DNA of 64,000 bases from Nocardioides sp. cx-173. Lineage in GTDB: Bacteria; Actinomycetota; Actinomycetes; Propionibacteriales; Nocardioidaceae. Both the position numbers and the translations under genes were made by a program. The notes below the pieces were generated by a model, which had not been told where the DNA came from, searched no databases, and was given only the letters and a program-made list of their open reading frames with translations. Positions 25,021 to 33,678 of this stretch are shown here, piece after piece (within the stretch, counting starts at the first letter, position 1; each line of letters starts with the position of its first letter). The DNA lies in assembly GCF_021117365.1 (NCBI RefSeq), contig NZ_CP088262.1, positions 806,001 to 870,000 of the forward strand, read 5' to 3'.

Positions 25021-25064
25021 GGCCGGGGCGTCGAGTGCGCGCGCCGACCCGTGAGGGGTACCCC

Positions 25065-26381
25065 GTGCCGCAGGCCCAGAAGTCCCAGCACCGCACCTAC
25101 GTCCTCGACACCAGCGTCCTGCTGGCCGACCCGGGGGCGTTGCGCAGGTTCGACGAGCACGAGGTCGTGCTGCCGGTCGTCGTCATCACCGAGCTCGAGG
25201 GCAAGCGGCACCACCCCGATCTGGGGTTCTTCGCCCGGTCGGCGCTGCGCATGCTCGACGAGCTGCGCACCACGCACGGGCGCCTCGACGAGCCGGTCCC
25301 GGTCGGCGAGCACGGCGGCACCGTCCGGGTGGAGCTCAACCACACCGACCCCCAGACGCTGCCCTCCGGCTTCCGCCTCGGCGACAACGACACCCGGATC
25401 CTCGCCGTGGCCCGCAACCTCGCGGACGAGGGGCACGACGTCACGCTCGTGTCCAAGGATCTGCCGCTGCGGATCAAGGCCTCCGCCGTCGGCCTGGACG
25501 CGCAGGAGTACCGCGCCGACGCCGTCCACGACTCCGACACCGGCTACAGCGGCATGGCCGAGATCGAGGTCGAGGCCGCGATGCTCGACGAGCTGTACGA
25601 CGACGGCGTACTCGACCTCGACACCGCCCGTGACCTGCCCTGTCACCAGGGCCTGGTGCTGCTGTCGGACCGCGGCACCGCGCTCGGCCGGGTCGGGGCG
25701 GACAAGCAGGTGCACCTCGTGCGCGGCGACCGCGAGGCGTTCGGCATCCACGGCCGCAGCGCGGAGCAGCGGATCGCCCTGGAGATGCTGCTCGACCCCG
25801 AGGTCGGGATCGTCTCGCTGGGCGGGCGCGCTGGCACCGGCAAGTCGGCGATGGCGCTGTGCGCCGGCCTGGAGGCGGTCCTCGAGCGCGGGCAGCACAA
25901 GAAGGTCGTGGTCTTCCGCCCGCTGTTCGCGGTGGGTGGGCAGGAGCTGGGCTACCTGCCCGGCTCGGAGTCGGAGAAGATGTCGCCCTGGGGCCAGGCC
26001 GTCTTCGACACCCTGGGCGCGATGACCTCCAAGGACGTCATCGACGAGATCCTCGACCGCGGGATGCTCGAGGTGCTGCCGCTGACCCACATCCGCGGCC
26101 GCTCGCTCCACGACGCGTTCGTCATCGTCGACGAGGCTCAGTCGCTCGAGGCCAACGTCCTGCTGACGGTGCTCTCCCGCATCGGCGCCAACTCCAAGGT
26201 GGTCCTCACCCACGACGTCGCCCAGCGCGACAACCTGCGGGTGGGGCGCCACGACGGCGTGGTGGCGGTGATCGACAAGCTGAAGGGGCACCCTCTGTTC
26301 GCCCACGTGACGCTCACCCGCTCGGAGCGCTCGCCGATCGCCGCCCTGGTGACCGAGATGCTGGAGAACGTCACGTTGTAG
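25065..26381 (+). CDS. phoH2: PIN-domain PhoH family ATPase (PhoH2 type)
   Basis: 438 residues. The N-terminal PIN nuclease domain (about 10-150) has the metal-binding aspartate in [12 protein letters not shown] (D15), a glutamate in ITELEGKR, and [15 protein letters not shown] plus [11 protein letters not shown]. The C-terminal PhoH ATPase has Walker A GGRAGTGK at 253-260 and Walker B FVIVDEAQ at 351-358. PhoH2 proteins are RNA helicase/RNases. The GTG at 25065 follows GAGGGG by about 6 bases and gives the expected N-terminus; the frame is open upstream to 24867, but that stretch is the structured leader and looks non-coding in this phase. Confidence 0.92.
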   Translation: MPQAQKSQHRTYVLDTSVLLADPGALRRFDEHEVVLPVVVITELEGKRHHPDLGFFARSALRMLDELRTTHGRLDEPVPVGEHGGTVRVELNHTDPQTLPSGFRLGDNDTRILAVARNLADEGHDVTLVSKDLPLRIKASAVGLDAQEYRADAVHDSDTGYSGMAEIEVEAAMLDELYDDGVLDLDTARDLPCHQGLVLLSDRGTALGRVGADKQVHLVRGDREAFGIHGRSAEQRIALEMLLDPEVGIVSLGGRAGTGKSAMALCAGLEAVLERGQHKKVVVFRPLFAVGGQELGYLPGSESEKMSPWGQAVFDTLGAMTSKDVIDEILDRGMLEVLPLTHIRGRSLHDAFVIVDEAQSLEANVLLTVLSRIGANSKVVLTHDVAQRDNLRVGRHDGVVAVIDKLKGHPLFAHVTLTRSERSPIAALVTEMLENVTL

Positions 26382-26443
26382 TCCGTGGCGACTGTGGCCT
26401 GAGGGGCTGGTGTGACGAAGAGGAGCGATGTGGCGGGCCTCTC

Positions 26444-26457
26444 GGGGAATTTTCCCC
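26444..26457. repeat. Inverted repeat between phoH and the transglycosylase gene
   Basis: GGGGAATTTTCCCC has 6-base arms around TT, 62 bases after the phoH stop. It could be a weak terminator or an operator for the next gene. The 197-base gap holds no other feature that I can support. Confidence 0.3.
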
Positions 26458-26578
26458 TGGAAAGTGGAGGTTCGGTTTGCACGCGTCCGGTGGGTCAGGC
26501 AGGGTGGCCCGTGATCAGTCCGTGACCTAACGGCGCGTGATCGCCTTCCGTGTCGTCTAGCCCCTGGACTCCTCCTCT

Positions 26579-27256
26579 GTGACGAAGCAGGTCAAGCCCG
26601 CCCCCAAGCACCGCGCTCCCGTCGAGCGGTCCGCCCTCGTGGCGGCTCCCCGCAAGGCGCTGCGCAACACCGTGATCCTGTCCTCGGTCGCCGTGGCCGT
26701 CACCGGTGCGACGGTCTCGACCGGCGTGCTCGGGCAGGGGTCGGCCATCTCCCCGGTCGGCTCGGTCGATGCCGCCGCGTCGAACGCGCGGGCCGACGAC
26801 GCGTCGCCGGCGAGCTCGCTCCAGGTCGACGACCTGGCGGAGCGCGACACCAGCGTGTCGCGATCCTCGCGCCGCCAGGCCCTCAACTCGGTCAAGAAGG
26901 CCTCCGTGGTCCAGACCAAGGTCTCGGCCATGAGCCGCACCGAGGACATGTCCGACGAGGACCCCCGCAGCATCGGCCAGGCGCTGCTCGCGGAGTTCGG
27001 CTTCTCCCAGGACCAGTTCGGCTGCCTCGACTCGCTGTGGACCCGCGAGTCCAACTGGACCTGGAACGCCGACAACCCCACCTCCTCCGCCTACGGCATC
27101 CCGCAGGCCCTCCCGGGCTCCAAGATGTCCTCGGCCGGCGCCGACTGGGCCACGAACCCCGTCACCCAGATCCGCTGGGGCCTCGGCTACATCCAGGACC
27201 GCTACGGCAGCCCCTGCGGCGCCTGGGCCCACTCCGAGTCCCACAACTGGTACTGA
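26579..27256 (+). CDS. Secreted lytic transglycosylase-like protein
   Basis: 225 residues. A basic start (residues 1-30) is followed by a hydrophobic segment (31-50, TVILSSVAVAVTGATVSTGV), which acts as signal peptide or anchor, then a Ser/Arg linker and a C-terminal domain of about 90 residues. The likely catalytic glutamate is E157 in LWTRESNWTWNA, followed by SSAYGIPQALPGSKM, as in the Rpf/SLT-like transglycosylases of Actinobacteria; Cys149 and Cys215 may form a disulfide. It should cleave peptidoglycan glycan strands outside the membrane. GTG start, no clear ribosome site. A strong hairpin follows. Confidence 0.82.
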   Translation: MTKQVKPAPKHRAPVERSALVAAPRKALRNTVILSSVAVAVTGATVSTGVLGQGSAISPVGSVDAAASNARADDASPASSLQVDDLAERDTSVSRSSRRQALNSVKKASVVQTKVSAMSRTEDMSDEDPRSIGQALLAEFGFSQDQFGCLDSLWTRESNWTWNADNPTSSAYGIPQALPGSKMSSAGADWATNPVTQIRWGLGYIQDRYGSPCGAWAHSESHNWY

Positions 27257-27272
27257 TCCCCGTCTCCCCGCT

Positions 27273-27300
27273 GACCCGTCAGAAACTTTCTGACCGGGTC
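27273..27300 (+). terminator. Strong hairpin after the transglycosylase gene
   Basis: GACCCG then TCAGAAA pairs with TTTCTGA then CGGGTC, giving a nearly continuous 13-bp stem with a tight loop 16 bases after the stop codon. No U run follows. It is the most stable simple hairpin in this part of the window. Confidence 0.6.
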
Positions 27301-27357
27301 GGCGGCATTTCGGTGCCGTTGGTGACGGGTCGGCGGTGCGTGGGTGAGACTGCCGCC

Positions 27358-27609
27358 ATGACGCCGGACACCAACGACTACCAGCCGTCGCTCGGGCTGG
27401 GCTACCTGCTCGGCGGGCTCGCGGTGCTGATCGTCGCCGGCATGTGCCTGGTCAACGCCGACGGCGACCACGCGTACGCCGTGGTCGGGCTGGTCCTCCT
27501 GGGGACCGCCGGCTACCTGCTGCTCGTCGGCGGCGTCGCCCGCGGCCTCCAGGTGGCGCGTACCTCCGACCGCGGACCGGTGATCCCGCCGCGGGACCGG
27601 TCCCGCTGA
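27358..27609 (+). CDS. Small two-span membrane protein
   Basis: 83 residues with two membrane spans (about 14-35, GYLLGGLAVLIVAGMCLV, and 43-65, AVVGLVLLGTAGYLLLVGGVA) joined by a short polar loop (NADGDHA) and a charged C-terminal tail. I recognise no family. GAGACT, a possible -10 variant, lies 6 bases before the ATG, and coding statistics look right for this genome. Function unknown. Confidence 0.65.
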   Translation: MTPDTNDYQPSLGLGYLLGGLAVLIVAGMCLVNADGDHAYAVVGLVLLGTAGYLLLVGGVARGLQVARTSDRGPVIPPRDRSR

Positions 27610-27636
27610 GCCCCTGGGTCACACGGGGGTCGAGGA

Positions 27637-27702
27637 ACTCACGGGTTCCGGCTGAAGCTTCGTCGGGGAGCCGTGAGTTTCACCGGGCACCCGGTGAAAC
27701 TC
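27637..27702. repeat. P-H-P palindromic repeat, copy 1 (H and right P)
   Basis: The H hairpin (ACTCACGGGTTCC … GGGGAGCCGTGAGT, 27637-27678) carries a central GAAGCTTCG. It runs into the P palindrome GAGTTTCACCGGG … CCGGTGAAACTC (27675-27702). The left P is lost. The copy sits between convergent genes, where it could end transcription on both sides. Confidence 0.75.
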
Positions 27703-27709
27703 CTCGCTC

Positions 27710-28417
27710 TCAGCGGCACACGAACACCGTGACCTGGCCGGCGTACTCGCGGGGGCCGTCGAACCACGGCAGGTCGCGCTGGCTCGGCTCGTCGGCGGAG
27801 GCGAGGTAGGCGACGGCCGCGGCGTGGTCGGGGAAGACCGCGCGCGGGCGCAGGTCCTCGCGGCGTACGTCGGAGAAGTGCCGGCCGAGCGCCGCCTCGC
27901 CGTTCTCGCTGCTGAAGTGGGTGACCATGGGTGGCCGGCCGACGGCGCGGCGCAGCTCGGCCACGTGCTGGTCGCCGTTGGTGACCGCGACGAAGGTGCC
28001 GCCGGGGCGCAGCACCCGCCGGACCTCGGCGAGGCCGCGGTGCAGGTCGGGGACGTGGTAGAGCATCCACAGCGCGGCGACGAGGTCGAAGGAGCTGTCC
28101 TCGAACGGCAGCGCCTGGGCGTCGGCCACGTGGGCGGTGACCCCGCGCGCGGAGGTCAGCTCCACGAACCGCTCCGAGGCGTCGATCGCGACCAGGTCGA
28201 GCTCGGGCAGCGCGTCGCGCACCCGCGCGGCGAAGCCGCCGGTGCCGCAGCCGACCTCCAGCATCCGTGCCGGCGCGGCCTCGACCACCGCGTCGAGCGC
28301 GACCTGCGAAGGGTCGCGCCCGTCCGCGTCGGGGTGCCACACGGAGGATCGGGTCTGCAGGTTGCCCTCGGCGGCGTACTGGCGGCGCACCGCGTCCGGG
28401 CTGGTCAGGTCGGTCAT
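27710..28417 (-). CDS. SAM-dependent class I methyltransferase
   Basis: 235 residues, Rossmann-like. Motif I is MLEVGCGTGGFAARV at about residues 52-66, the acidic residue after strand 2 is in LVAIDASERFVEL, and motif II/III is HVADAQALPFEDSSFD, followed by LRPGGTFVAV. This is the UbiE/Methyltransf_11 type; the acceptor is unknown. The ATG at 28417 lies 6 bases after the SDR gene stop, so it is the last gene of a fumC-SDR-methyltransferase operon. Confidence 0.87.
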   Translation of the reverse strand: MTDLTSPDAVRRQYAAEGNLQTRSSVWHPDADGRDPSQVALDAVVEAAPARMLEVGCGTGGFAARVRDALPELDLVAIDASERFVELTSARGVTAHVADAQALPFEDSSFDLVAALWMLYHVPDLHRGLAEVRRVLRPGGTFVAVTNGDQHVAELRRAVGRPPMVTHFSSENGEAALGRHFSDVRREDLRPRAVFPDHAAAVAYLASADEPSQRDLPWFDGPREYAGQVTVFVCR

Positions 28418-28422
28418 GCCGG

Positions 28423-29259
28423 CTACCCCACCAGACGCAGGCTCTCGGCCCACAGCCGACACGCCACCGCCTCGTTGCGCGCGAGGGTCGACGGCTCGGT
28501 GAGCCGGTCCTCGTCGTAGTAGCCGCCGGTGCGTCCCTCGACCTCGGGGCCGACGGCCAGGTACGCGAGGTGAGCACCGCCCTGCTCGGGGGAGATCATC
28601 GCGACCCGTTTGCCCAGGGCCAGCACGGGCCGCGCCCACCAGGGGGCGCCGCTCCAGATCGAGGTGGCGACGGCGCCGGGGTGCAGGCAGTTGACGGTGA
28701 CGCCGGTGCCGTCGAGCTGCCGGGCGAGCTCCCGGGTGTGCAGCACGTTGGCGAGCTTGGAGCGGCTGTACGCGCGCAGGATGGAGTAGCCGCGCTCGAA
28801 GCCGAGATCGGTGAAGTCCAGGGTCCCGGAGTAGTGGCCGCGCGAGCTGGTGATCACGACCCGGGCAGGTGCGCTGGCCACGATCCGCTCGCGCAGGAGC
28901 TCGGTCAGCAGGAACCCGCCGAGGTGGTTGACCGCGAAGGTCGCCTCGATCCCGGCGTCGGTGAGGGTACGGCGCTCGAAGACCGAGCCCGCGTTGTTGA
29001 CCAGTACGTCGATCTGCTCGCAGGCGGCCAGCAGGTGCTCGGCCAGCGCGCGGACCGAGTCCTGGGAGGCGAGGTCGACGAGCGCCTGCTCGACCACCGC
29101 CCCGGGCGCGGACGCGCGCACCGACGCGACCGCGGCACGGGTCTTGTCGGGGTTGCGGCCCACCATCACGACCCGGTGACCCAGCGCCGCCACCTGCCGC
29201 GCGCACTCCAGCCCGATGCCGTCGCTGGCGCCGGTGACGACCACCGTCTTGGGCGTCAC
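28423..29259 (-). CDS. Short-chain dehydrogenase/reductase
   Basis: 278 residues. The nucleotide-binding loop TGASDGIG is at residues 9-16, NNAG near 88, the catalytic serine in VVITSSRGH, and the tyrosine/lysine pair in AYSRSKLAN. The overall pattern ([27 protein letters not shown]) is of the retinol-dehydrogenase/WW-domain-oxidoreductase-like branch, usually NADP(H)-dependent. The GTG start overlaps the fumC stop in GTGA, so translation is coupled. The substrate is unknown. Confidence 0.87.
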   Translation of the reverse strand: MTPKTVVVTGASDGIGLECARQVAALGHRVVMVGRNPDKTRAAVASVRASAPGAVVEQALVDLASQDSVRALAEHLLAACEQIDVLVNNAGSVFERRTLTDAGIEATFAVNHLGGFLLTELLRERIVASAPARVVITSSRGHYSGTLDFTDLGFERGYSILRAYSRSKLANVLHTRELARQLDGTGVTVNCLHPGAVATSIWSGAPWWARPVLALGKRVAMISPEQGGAHLAYLAVGPEVEGRTGGYYDEDRLTEPSTLARNEAVACRLWAESLRLVG

Positions 29260-30638
29260 GGGTGGGTCATGCTCTCCAGGTCGAGCGCCTCGTCGAGCTG
29301 CGCCTCGGTGAGGTCGCCGCGCTCGACGAAGCCCATCTCGAGCACGGTCTCGCGGATCGTGGCGCCCTCCGCGAGCGCCCGCTTGGCGATCTTGGCGGCG
29401 TTCTCGTAGCCGACGTACTTGTTCAGCGGCGTGACCACCGAGGGCGACGAGGCCGCGTAGCGCCGCATCCGCTCGGCGTCGGCGGTGATCCCGTCGACGC
29501 AGCGCTCGGCGAGCAGGGTCATCGAGGTCGACAGGATCCGCACCGACTCGAGCAGGTTGCGCGCCATGACCGGCATGGCGACGTTGAGCTCGAAGCTGCC
29601 GCTGGCGCCGGCCACGGTCACCGCGGCGTCGTTGCCGATCACCTGTGCGCACACCATGAGCGTGGCCTCGGGCAGCACCGGATTGACCTTGCCGGGCATG
29701 ATGCTGGACCCCGGCTGCAGGTCGGGCAGGTGGATCTCGGCGAGGCCGGTGGTGGGACCCGAGGACATCCAGCGCAGGTCGTTGCAGATCTTGGTGAGGC
29801 CGACGGCGAGGGTCCGCAGCACACCGCTCAGCTCCACCAGCGAGTCGCGGGTGCCCTGCGCCTCGAAGTGGTTGCGGGCCTCGGTGAACGTCTCGCCGGT
29901 GAGCTCGTTGAGGGCCGCGATCGCGGCCTGGGCGAAGCCCGGGGGAGTGTTGATGCCGGTGCCGACCGCCGTACCGCCCAGCGGGAGCTCGCGCACTCGC
30001 GGCAGCACGGAGTCCAGTCGCTCGGCGGCGTAGCGCACCGTCGCGGCGTAGCCGCCCAGCTCCTGGCCGAGCATCACCGGGGTCGCGTCCATCAGGTGCG
30101 TGCGGCCGGACTTCACCAGGCCGGCGAACTCGTCGGCCTTGGCCTCCAGGCTGGATCCGAGTACGTCGATCGCCGGCAGCAGGTCGCCCACGACCGCGCG
30201 CGTGACCGCGACGTGGATCGCGGTGGGGAAGGTGTCGTTGCTGGACTGGCTCGCGTTGACGTGGTCGTTGGGGTGCAGCTCGACGCCGGCGCGGGTGGCG
30301 AGCGAGGCGATCACCTCGTTGGTGTTCATGTTCGAGCTCGTGCCCGACCCGGTCTGGAAGACGTCGATCGGGAAGTGCTCGTCGTGCTCGCCCGCGGCCA
30401 CCTCCGCGGCGGCATCGGCGATCGCGGCGGCCTGCTCCTCGGGCAGGATCTCCAGCTCGCGGTTGGCGCGCGCGGCGGCGCCCTTCACCAGCGCCAGCGC
30501 CTCGATCATCCGGCGCTCCAGCGGGGTGCCGCTGATCGGGAAGTTCTCGACCGCGCGCTGGGTCTGCGCGCGCCACAGGGCGTCGCGGGGGACGAGGACC
30601 TCGCCCATGGAGTCGTGTTCGGTGCGGTACTCGGTCAT
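29256..30638 (-). CDS. fumC: Fumarate hydratase class II
   Basis: 460 residues, the usual size. The family signature [11 protein letters not shown] is at 310-320, with [14 protein letters not shown] at 96-109 and SSNDTFPTA at 132-140. It interconverts fumarate and malate in the TCA cycle without iron. The ATG follows TAGCGT (minus strand 30650-30645) by 6 bases. A perfect 8-base inverted repeat lies 12 bases beyond this -10 box, between fumC and a divergent ArsR-type gene, so the regulator may act on fumC. A second, iron-sulfur fumarase is encoded 4 kb away. Confidence 0.95.
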   Translation of the reverse strand: MTEYRTEHDSMGEVLVPRDALWRAQTQRAVENFPISGTPLERRMIEALALVKGAAARANRELEILPEEQAAAIADAAAEVAAGEHDEHFPIDVFQTGSGTSSNMNTNEVIASLATRAGVELHPNDHVNASQSSNDTFPTAIHVAVTRAVVGDLLPAIDVLGSSLEAKADEFAGLVKSGRTHLMDATPVMLGQELGGYAATVRYAAERLDSVLPRVRELPLGGTAVGTGINTPPGFAQAAIAALNELTGETFTEARNHFEAQGTRDSLVELSGVLRTLAVGLTKICNDLRWMSSGPTTGLAEIHLPDLQPGSSIMPGKVNPVLPEATLMVCAQVIGNDAAVTVAGASGSFELNVAMPVMARNLLESVRILSTSMTLLAERCVDGITADAERMRRYAASSPSVVTPLNKYVGYENAAKIAKRALAEGATIRETVLEMGFVERGDLTEAQLDEALDLESMTHP

Positions 30639-30661
30639 GGGGTCACGCTAACCCTTGACCG

Positions 30662-30685
30662 ATTGGTAAAGCATCTGTTACCAAT
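30662..30685. promoter_or_regulatory. Candidate ArsR-type operator
   Basis: ATTGGTAA and TTACCAAT are perfect 8-base inverted arms around an 8-base spacer. The palindrome lies 6 bases before the ArsR-like gene and overlaps the place expected for its -10 box and for the -35 region of fumC. AT-rich arms in this GC-rich setting make a chance match unlikely. Confidence 0.6.
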
Positions 30686-30690
30686 AACCC

Positions 30691-31059
30691 ATGGACGTCT
30701 TCGCCGCGCTGGCCGACTCGGTACGCCGGGAGCTGCTGCGGGCGCTCGCGGCCGGGCCGGCGCGCGTGGTCGACCTGGCGGCGGCCCAGACGGTCAGCCG
30801 GCCGGCGGTCAGCCGGCACCTGCGGGTGCTCACCGAGGCCGGGCTCGCCGCGGCCGAGGACCGGGGCCGCGAGCGCCACTACCGGCTTCGCGCGGAGGCG
30901 ATGGCGCCCGTCCTGACGTTCGCCGCCGAGCTGCGGCGCGCTGCGCCCTTCGCGGAGTCCGCGCTGGACGGCCTCGAGCTCGAGGTCCGCCGCACCGGGC
31001 GCGAGCGGCACGCCGACCGCGCCGTCGTCGACCCCACCATCACCGAGGAGACCGCATGA
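30691..31059 (+). CDS. ArsR-family winged-helix regulator
   Basis: 122 residues. Residues 1-80 form a winged helix: DVFAALADSVRRELLRALA, then the recognition helix AQTVSRPAVSRHLRVLTEAGL and the wing AEDRGRERHYRLR. No cysteine metal site is present, so it is of the organic- or autorepressing branch that usually pairs with SRPBCC (AHSA1) proteins. It is coupled to such a gene by an ATGA overlap. The palindrome directly upstream is its likely operator. Confidence 0.9.
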   Translation: MDVFAALADSVRRELLRALAAGPARVVDLAAAQTVSRPAVSRHLRVLTEAGLAAAEDRGRERHYRLRAEAMAPVLTFAAELRRAAPFAESALDGLELEVRRTGRERHADRAVVDPTITEETA

Positions 31060-31577
31060 GCGGCATCGCCCCCACCGGCCGTCGAGAGGCCCGCGACGGC
31101 ACGTCGTACGTCGCCTACGCCCGCACGTTCGCCGCCCCCATCGAGGACGTCTGGGCGGCGGTGACCGAGCCGGACCGGCTGGCCCGTTGGATCGGGACCT
31201 GGTCGGGGGACCCGGCCTCGGGCGCGGTGTCGTTCCGGATGACCGCGGAGGGTGAGGACGTCGCGGCGGAGACCTACCGGATCGAGGTCTGCGAGCCGCC
31301 GCGGCGGCTGGTGACGCACTCGGGCGGCACCGGACCGGAGGATCCCGACGGCATGGTGTGGCAGCTCGAGCTGGACCTCGTGGAGAGCGACGGCGTCACA
31401 ACCCTGACCTTCGCGCAGGTGATGAGCGACCCGGCCGTCGCCGAGAGCGTCGGGCCCGGCTGGGACTACTACCTGGACCGGCTGGTCGCCGCCGAGACCG
31501 GTCGCGACGTGGCCGGGGTCGTCTGGGACGACTACTACCCCGGCCAGGCAGGCTTCTACCGCAGCGCCTTCTCCTGA
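31056..31577 (+). CDS. SRPBCC/AHSA1-like ligand-binding protein
   Basis: 173 residues with the AHSA1 pattern: YARTFAAPIEDVWAAVTEPDRLARWIG near the start, RIEVCEPPRRLVTHS in the middle and GWDYYLDRLVAAETG in the C-terminal helix. The fold holds a hydrophobic cavity. Together with the ArsR gene upstream (ATGA overlap) it makes a very common actinobacterial pair whose ligand is rarely known. Its last 22 bases overlap the convergent spermidine-synthase-like gene. Confidence 0.88.
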   Translation: MSGIAPTGRREARDGTSYVAYARTFAAPIEDVWAAVTEPDRLARWIGTWSGDPASGAVSFRMTAEGEDVAAETYRIEVCEPPRRLVTHSGGTGPEDPDGMVWQLELDLVESDGVTTLTFAQVMSDPAVAESVGPGWDYYLDRLVAAETGRDVAGVVWDDYYPGQAGFYRSAFS

Positions 31578-32245
31578 GCGCGGGCGACGTAGACCCAGTA
31601 GTGCTCCTCGCGCCCCTGGAGCAGCACCTCCAGCGGCTGCGCCTGCACCTGGCCGAACACGCCGGTCAGGGCGTCGGCGAGCTCGGGCGACGGGCTCGCC
31701 GACCAGATCGCGAGCGCGCCACCGGGTCGCAGCGTCTGCCGCGCGGCGCGCAGCAGCGGCTCCCGGTAGAGCTCGGCGTTGCCCTCGTGGACGAGGTAGC
31801 CCGGGCCGTTGTCGACGTCCAGCAGGATCAGGTCGTACGACGCCGGGCGGGCCTCGGCGAGGGCGACCGCGACGTCGGCGACGACGAGGCGCACCCGCTC
31901 GTCGGCGAGCAGCGCCGGGCCGTGGGGGATGGTGCCGTCGCGCATCCAGCCGACGAGGGCCTCCTCGATCTCGACCACCGCGCAGACCTCCACGCGGGAG
32001 TCGGCCAGGACCTCGTGCATCGTGAACCCGAGCCCGAGCCCGCCGACCACCACCGCCTTCGGGTCCTCGACCAGCGCGAGCGCCGCGGTCGCGAGCGCGC
32101 GCTCGGTGCTCACCTCGAGGGTGTCCATCACGAAGGCGCCGTTGGCGCGCAGCTCGATGACGGAGGGGCCATCGGCGGGGCGCCGCTCGCGCAGCACCAG
32201 CTCGCCGCGCTCGGACTCGGCGCGGGCGAGCTCGGCGTACTCCAT
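31556..32245 (-). CDS. Spermidine synthase-like methyltransferase-fold protein
   Basis: 229 residues. Rossmann motif AVVVGGLGLGFTMHEVL (about 64-80), an acidic strand end in VEVCAVVEIEEALVGWM, and LILLDVDNGPGYLVHEGNAELY resemble the spermidine-synthase/SpeE-like family, but the catalytic aspartate context of true SpeE and the N-terminal beta-domain are absent. It is probably a class I methyltransferase-fold protein of that branch without proven polyamine activity. The ATG at 32245 is chosen; no ribosome site is strong. Confidence 0.75.
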   Translation of the reverse strand: MEYAELARAESERGELVLRERRPADGPSVIELRANGAFVMDTLEVSTERALATAALALVEDPKAVVVGGLGLGFTMHEVLADSRVEVCAVVEIEEALVGWMRDGTIPHGPALLADERVRLVVADVAVALAEARPASYDLILLDVDNGPGYLVHEGNAELYREPLLRAARQTLRPGGALAIWSASPSPELADALTGVFGQVQAQPLEVLLQGREEHYWVYVARAQEKALR

Positions 32246-32316
32246 GGCCTCATCCTGCCAAGAGACGCCGGCGGGACCGGGGGCGGACCCGCGGGCACGC
32301 CGTGGGCGCGGCCGGG

Positions 32317-32616
32317 TCAGTCGAAGATCTCGCTGAGCCAGCTCTCCTTGCGCTTCTTCTTGTAGCCCTGCTGCTGGTAGCCGCGCTCGTAGCCCTGCTC
32401 GTGGTGGCGCGGCTCCTCGTAGCGCTCGTAGCTGCGCTCGCGAGAGGGCTGCTGCGGCGCGGGCGCGGGGGGCGCCTGCTGGGCCACGGAGCGCTCGATG
32501 AGCTTGTCGAGCTCGCCCCGGTCGAGCCAGACGCCGCGGCAGCTCGGGCAGTAGTCGATCTCGATGCCGCTGCGCTCGCTCATCGTCAGCGTGGTTCCGT
32601 CGGTGGGGCACTGCAT
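32317..32616 (-). CDS. TFIIB-type zinc-ribbon protein
   Basis: 99 residues. The N-terminus MQCPTDGTTL and DYCPSCRGVWLDRGELDKLI (residues 21-40) form the zf-TFIIB zinc knuckle. A Gln/Pro linker and a charged Tyr-rich segment with repeats (YERYEEPRHHEQGYERGYQ) lead to a basic tail and a hydrophobic end (SWLSEIFD). Proteins of this type are widespread and uncharacterised. It is divergent from the lipoprotein gene, 82 bases away. Confidence 0.82.
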   Translation of the reverse strand: MQCPTDGTTLTMSERSGIEIDYCPSCRGVWLDRGELDKLIERSVAQQAPPAPAPQQPSRERSYERYEEPRHHEQGYERGYQQQGYKKKRKESWLSEIFD

Positions 32617-32698
32617 GATGCGCTCCTCTGGGTGGGCCTTCTCCTCGGCCAACGGACGAGGCAGGATCGGGGTTCCCATTCCCTCGCAGGAGCACTTC

Positions 32699-33316
32699 AT
32701 GCGTCTCGCCCCCACTGTCGCCGTCGCCGTCCTGATCGCGGTCCTGTCCGGCTGTGCGGGCGAGAGCAAGAGCGAGGCCGAGGTCAGCGACGAGGCGCGG
32801 GAGACCTGCGAGCTGCTGTCGGCCGACGACCTGGTCGCGCTCGCCGGCAAGGACCTCGGCGAGCCCGAGCCCGGCGAGGTCACCGGGCTGCCGACCTGCC
32901 GCTGGGGCTCGCCCGCCGACGCCGGCGTCCAGGTGATCGACGTGCCCGTCGCCGACTGGGTCGCCAACCTCGGGCCCGCCCTCGACGGGGTCGAGCAGGA
33001 GCTCGGCGACGACCCGGTGACCGGCGCCAAGATCGAGGAGGCGCGGCGGATCCTGGCCTCCGGCGAGGTGGACGACGCGGAGGGGTGCGAGCTGTTCTCG
33101 CTGTTCGTGGAGCTCCAGGGCCTGGGCCCCGACCTCGAGCGCGTGGTCAACGTGATCCCCAGCCGGGAGGCGCCTGAGGCGGTTACGGCTCAGGCCTGCG
33201 GCGGCGGGCGGTTCACGTCCGTGCTGCTGCAGGGGCCGGGGGTCACCGGCTCGGACGCGGAGGTGGACCGGGTGGACGCCGCGCTCGACGTCGCGCTCGG
33301 CCGGTCCGGCGAGTGA
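32699..33316 (+). CDS. Secreted lipoprotein, DUF3558-like
   Basis: 205 residues. A signal peptide ends in a lipobox, AVLSGC, with the lipidated Cys at about residue 20. The mature domain has conserved-type cysteines (TCELLSADDLVALAG, LPTCRWGSP, GCELFSLF, AQACGG), as in DUF3558-like lipoproteins of Actinobacteria. The ATG follows AGGAG by 6 bases. No enzymatic motif is visible. Confidence 0.78.
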   Translation: MRLAPTVAVAVLIAVLSGCAGESKSEAEVSDEARETCELLSADDLVALAGKDLGEPEPGEVTGLPTCRWGSPADAGVQVIDVPVADWVANLGPALDGVEQELGDDPVTGAKIEEARRILASGEVDDAEGCELFSLFVELQGLGPDLERVVNVIPSREAPEAVTAQACGGGRFTSVLLQGPGVTGSDAEVDRVDAALDVALGRSGE

Positions 33317-33364
33317 GCGGGCGCGCGGCGGGGTACCGGCTCGTCCCACGACGAGAGGAGCCCG

Positions 33365-33571
33365 ATGATGGACGACGGTACGCAGGACGAGGGCCAGGTC
33401 TCGGAGGTCGCCTCGATGGATCCGGACGTGGCCGACGTGCCGATCTCCGATGACCAGGCGGTCGCCGGCAACCCCGACGACCAGAGCGGCGATGCCCAGG
33501 AGGGCACCGCGGGTCCCAACGCCCTCCCGCGGCACAACCCGCCCGAGGAGGGCAACGAGTCGTCGCGCTGA
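33365..33571 (+). CDS. Small acidic hypothetical protein
   Basis: 68 residues, strongly acidic, Asp/Glu/Gln/Pro-rich and probably unfolded, with no cysteine and no hydrophobic core. GAGAGGAG lies 5 bases before the ATG, which is a good ribosome site, and codon use fits the genome. I know no family for it. Confidence 0.6.
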   Translation: MMDDGTQDEGQVSEVASMDPDVADVPISDDQAVAGNPDDQSGDAQEGTAGPNALPRHNPPEEGNESSR

Positions 33572-33678
33572 CGAGGGGCACCGGCTGGTAGCACCGGTCG
33601 GGCGGACCGGGGAAGCATCCGCCGGGATCTGCGGTTCGGTCCAGTGACCCCCGTCCGCACGACCGTGAAGGACCAGCC

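Noticed and set aside
24861-25064. Known riboswitch (ydaO, TPP or cobalamin) in the phoH leader
   Set aside because: The stems are clear but I could not fit the conserved cores of any riboswitch class; left as an unclassified structured leader.
31556-33535. Long minus-strand frame joining the spermidine-synthase-like gene with upstream sequence
   Set aside because: The upstream part runs antisense to the lipoprotein gene and out of frame through the zinc-ribbon gene; a normal start exists at 32245.
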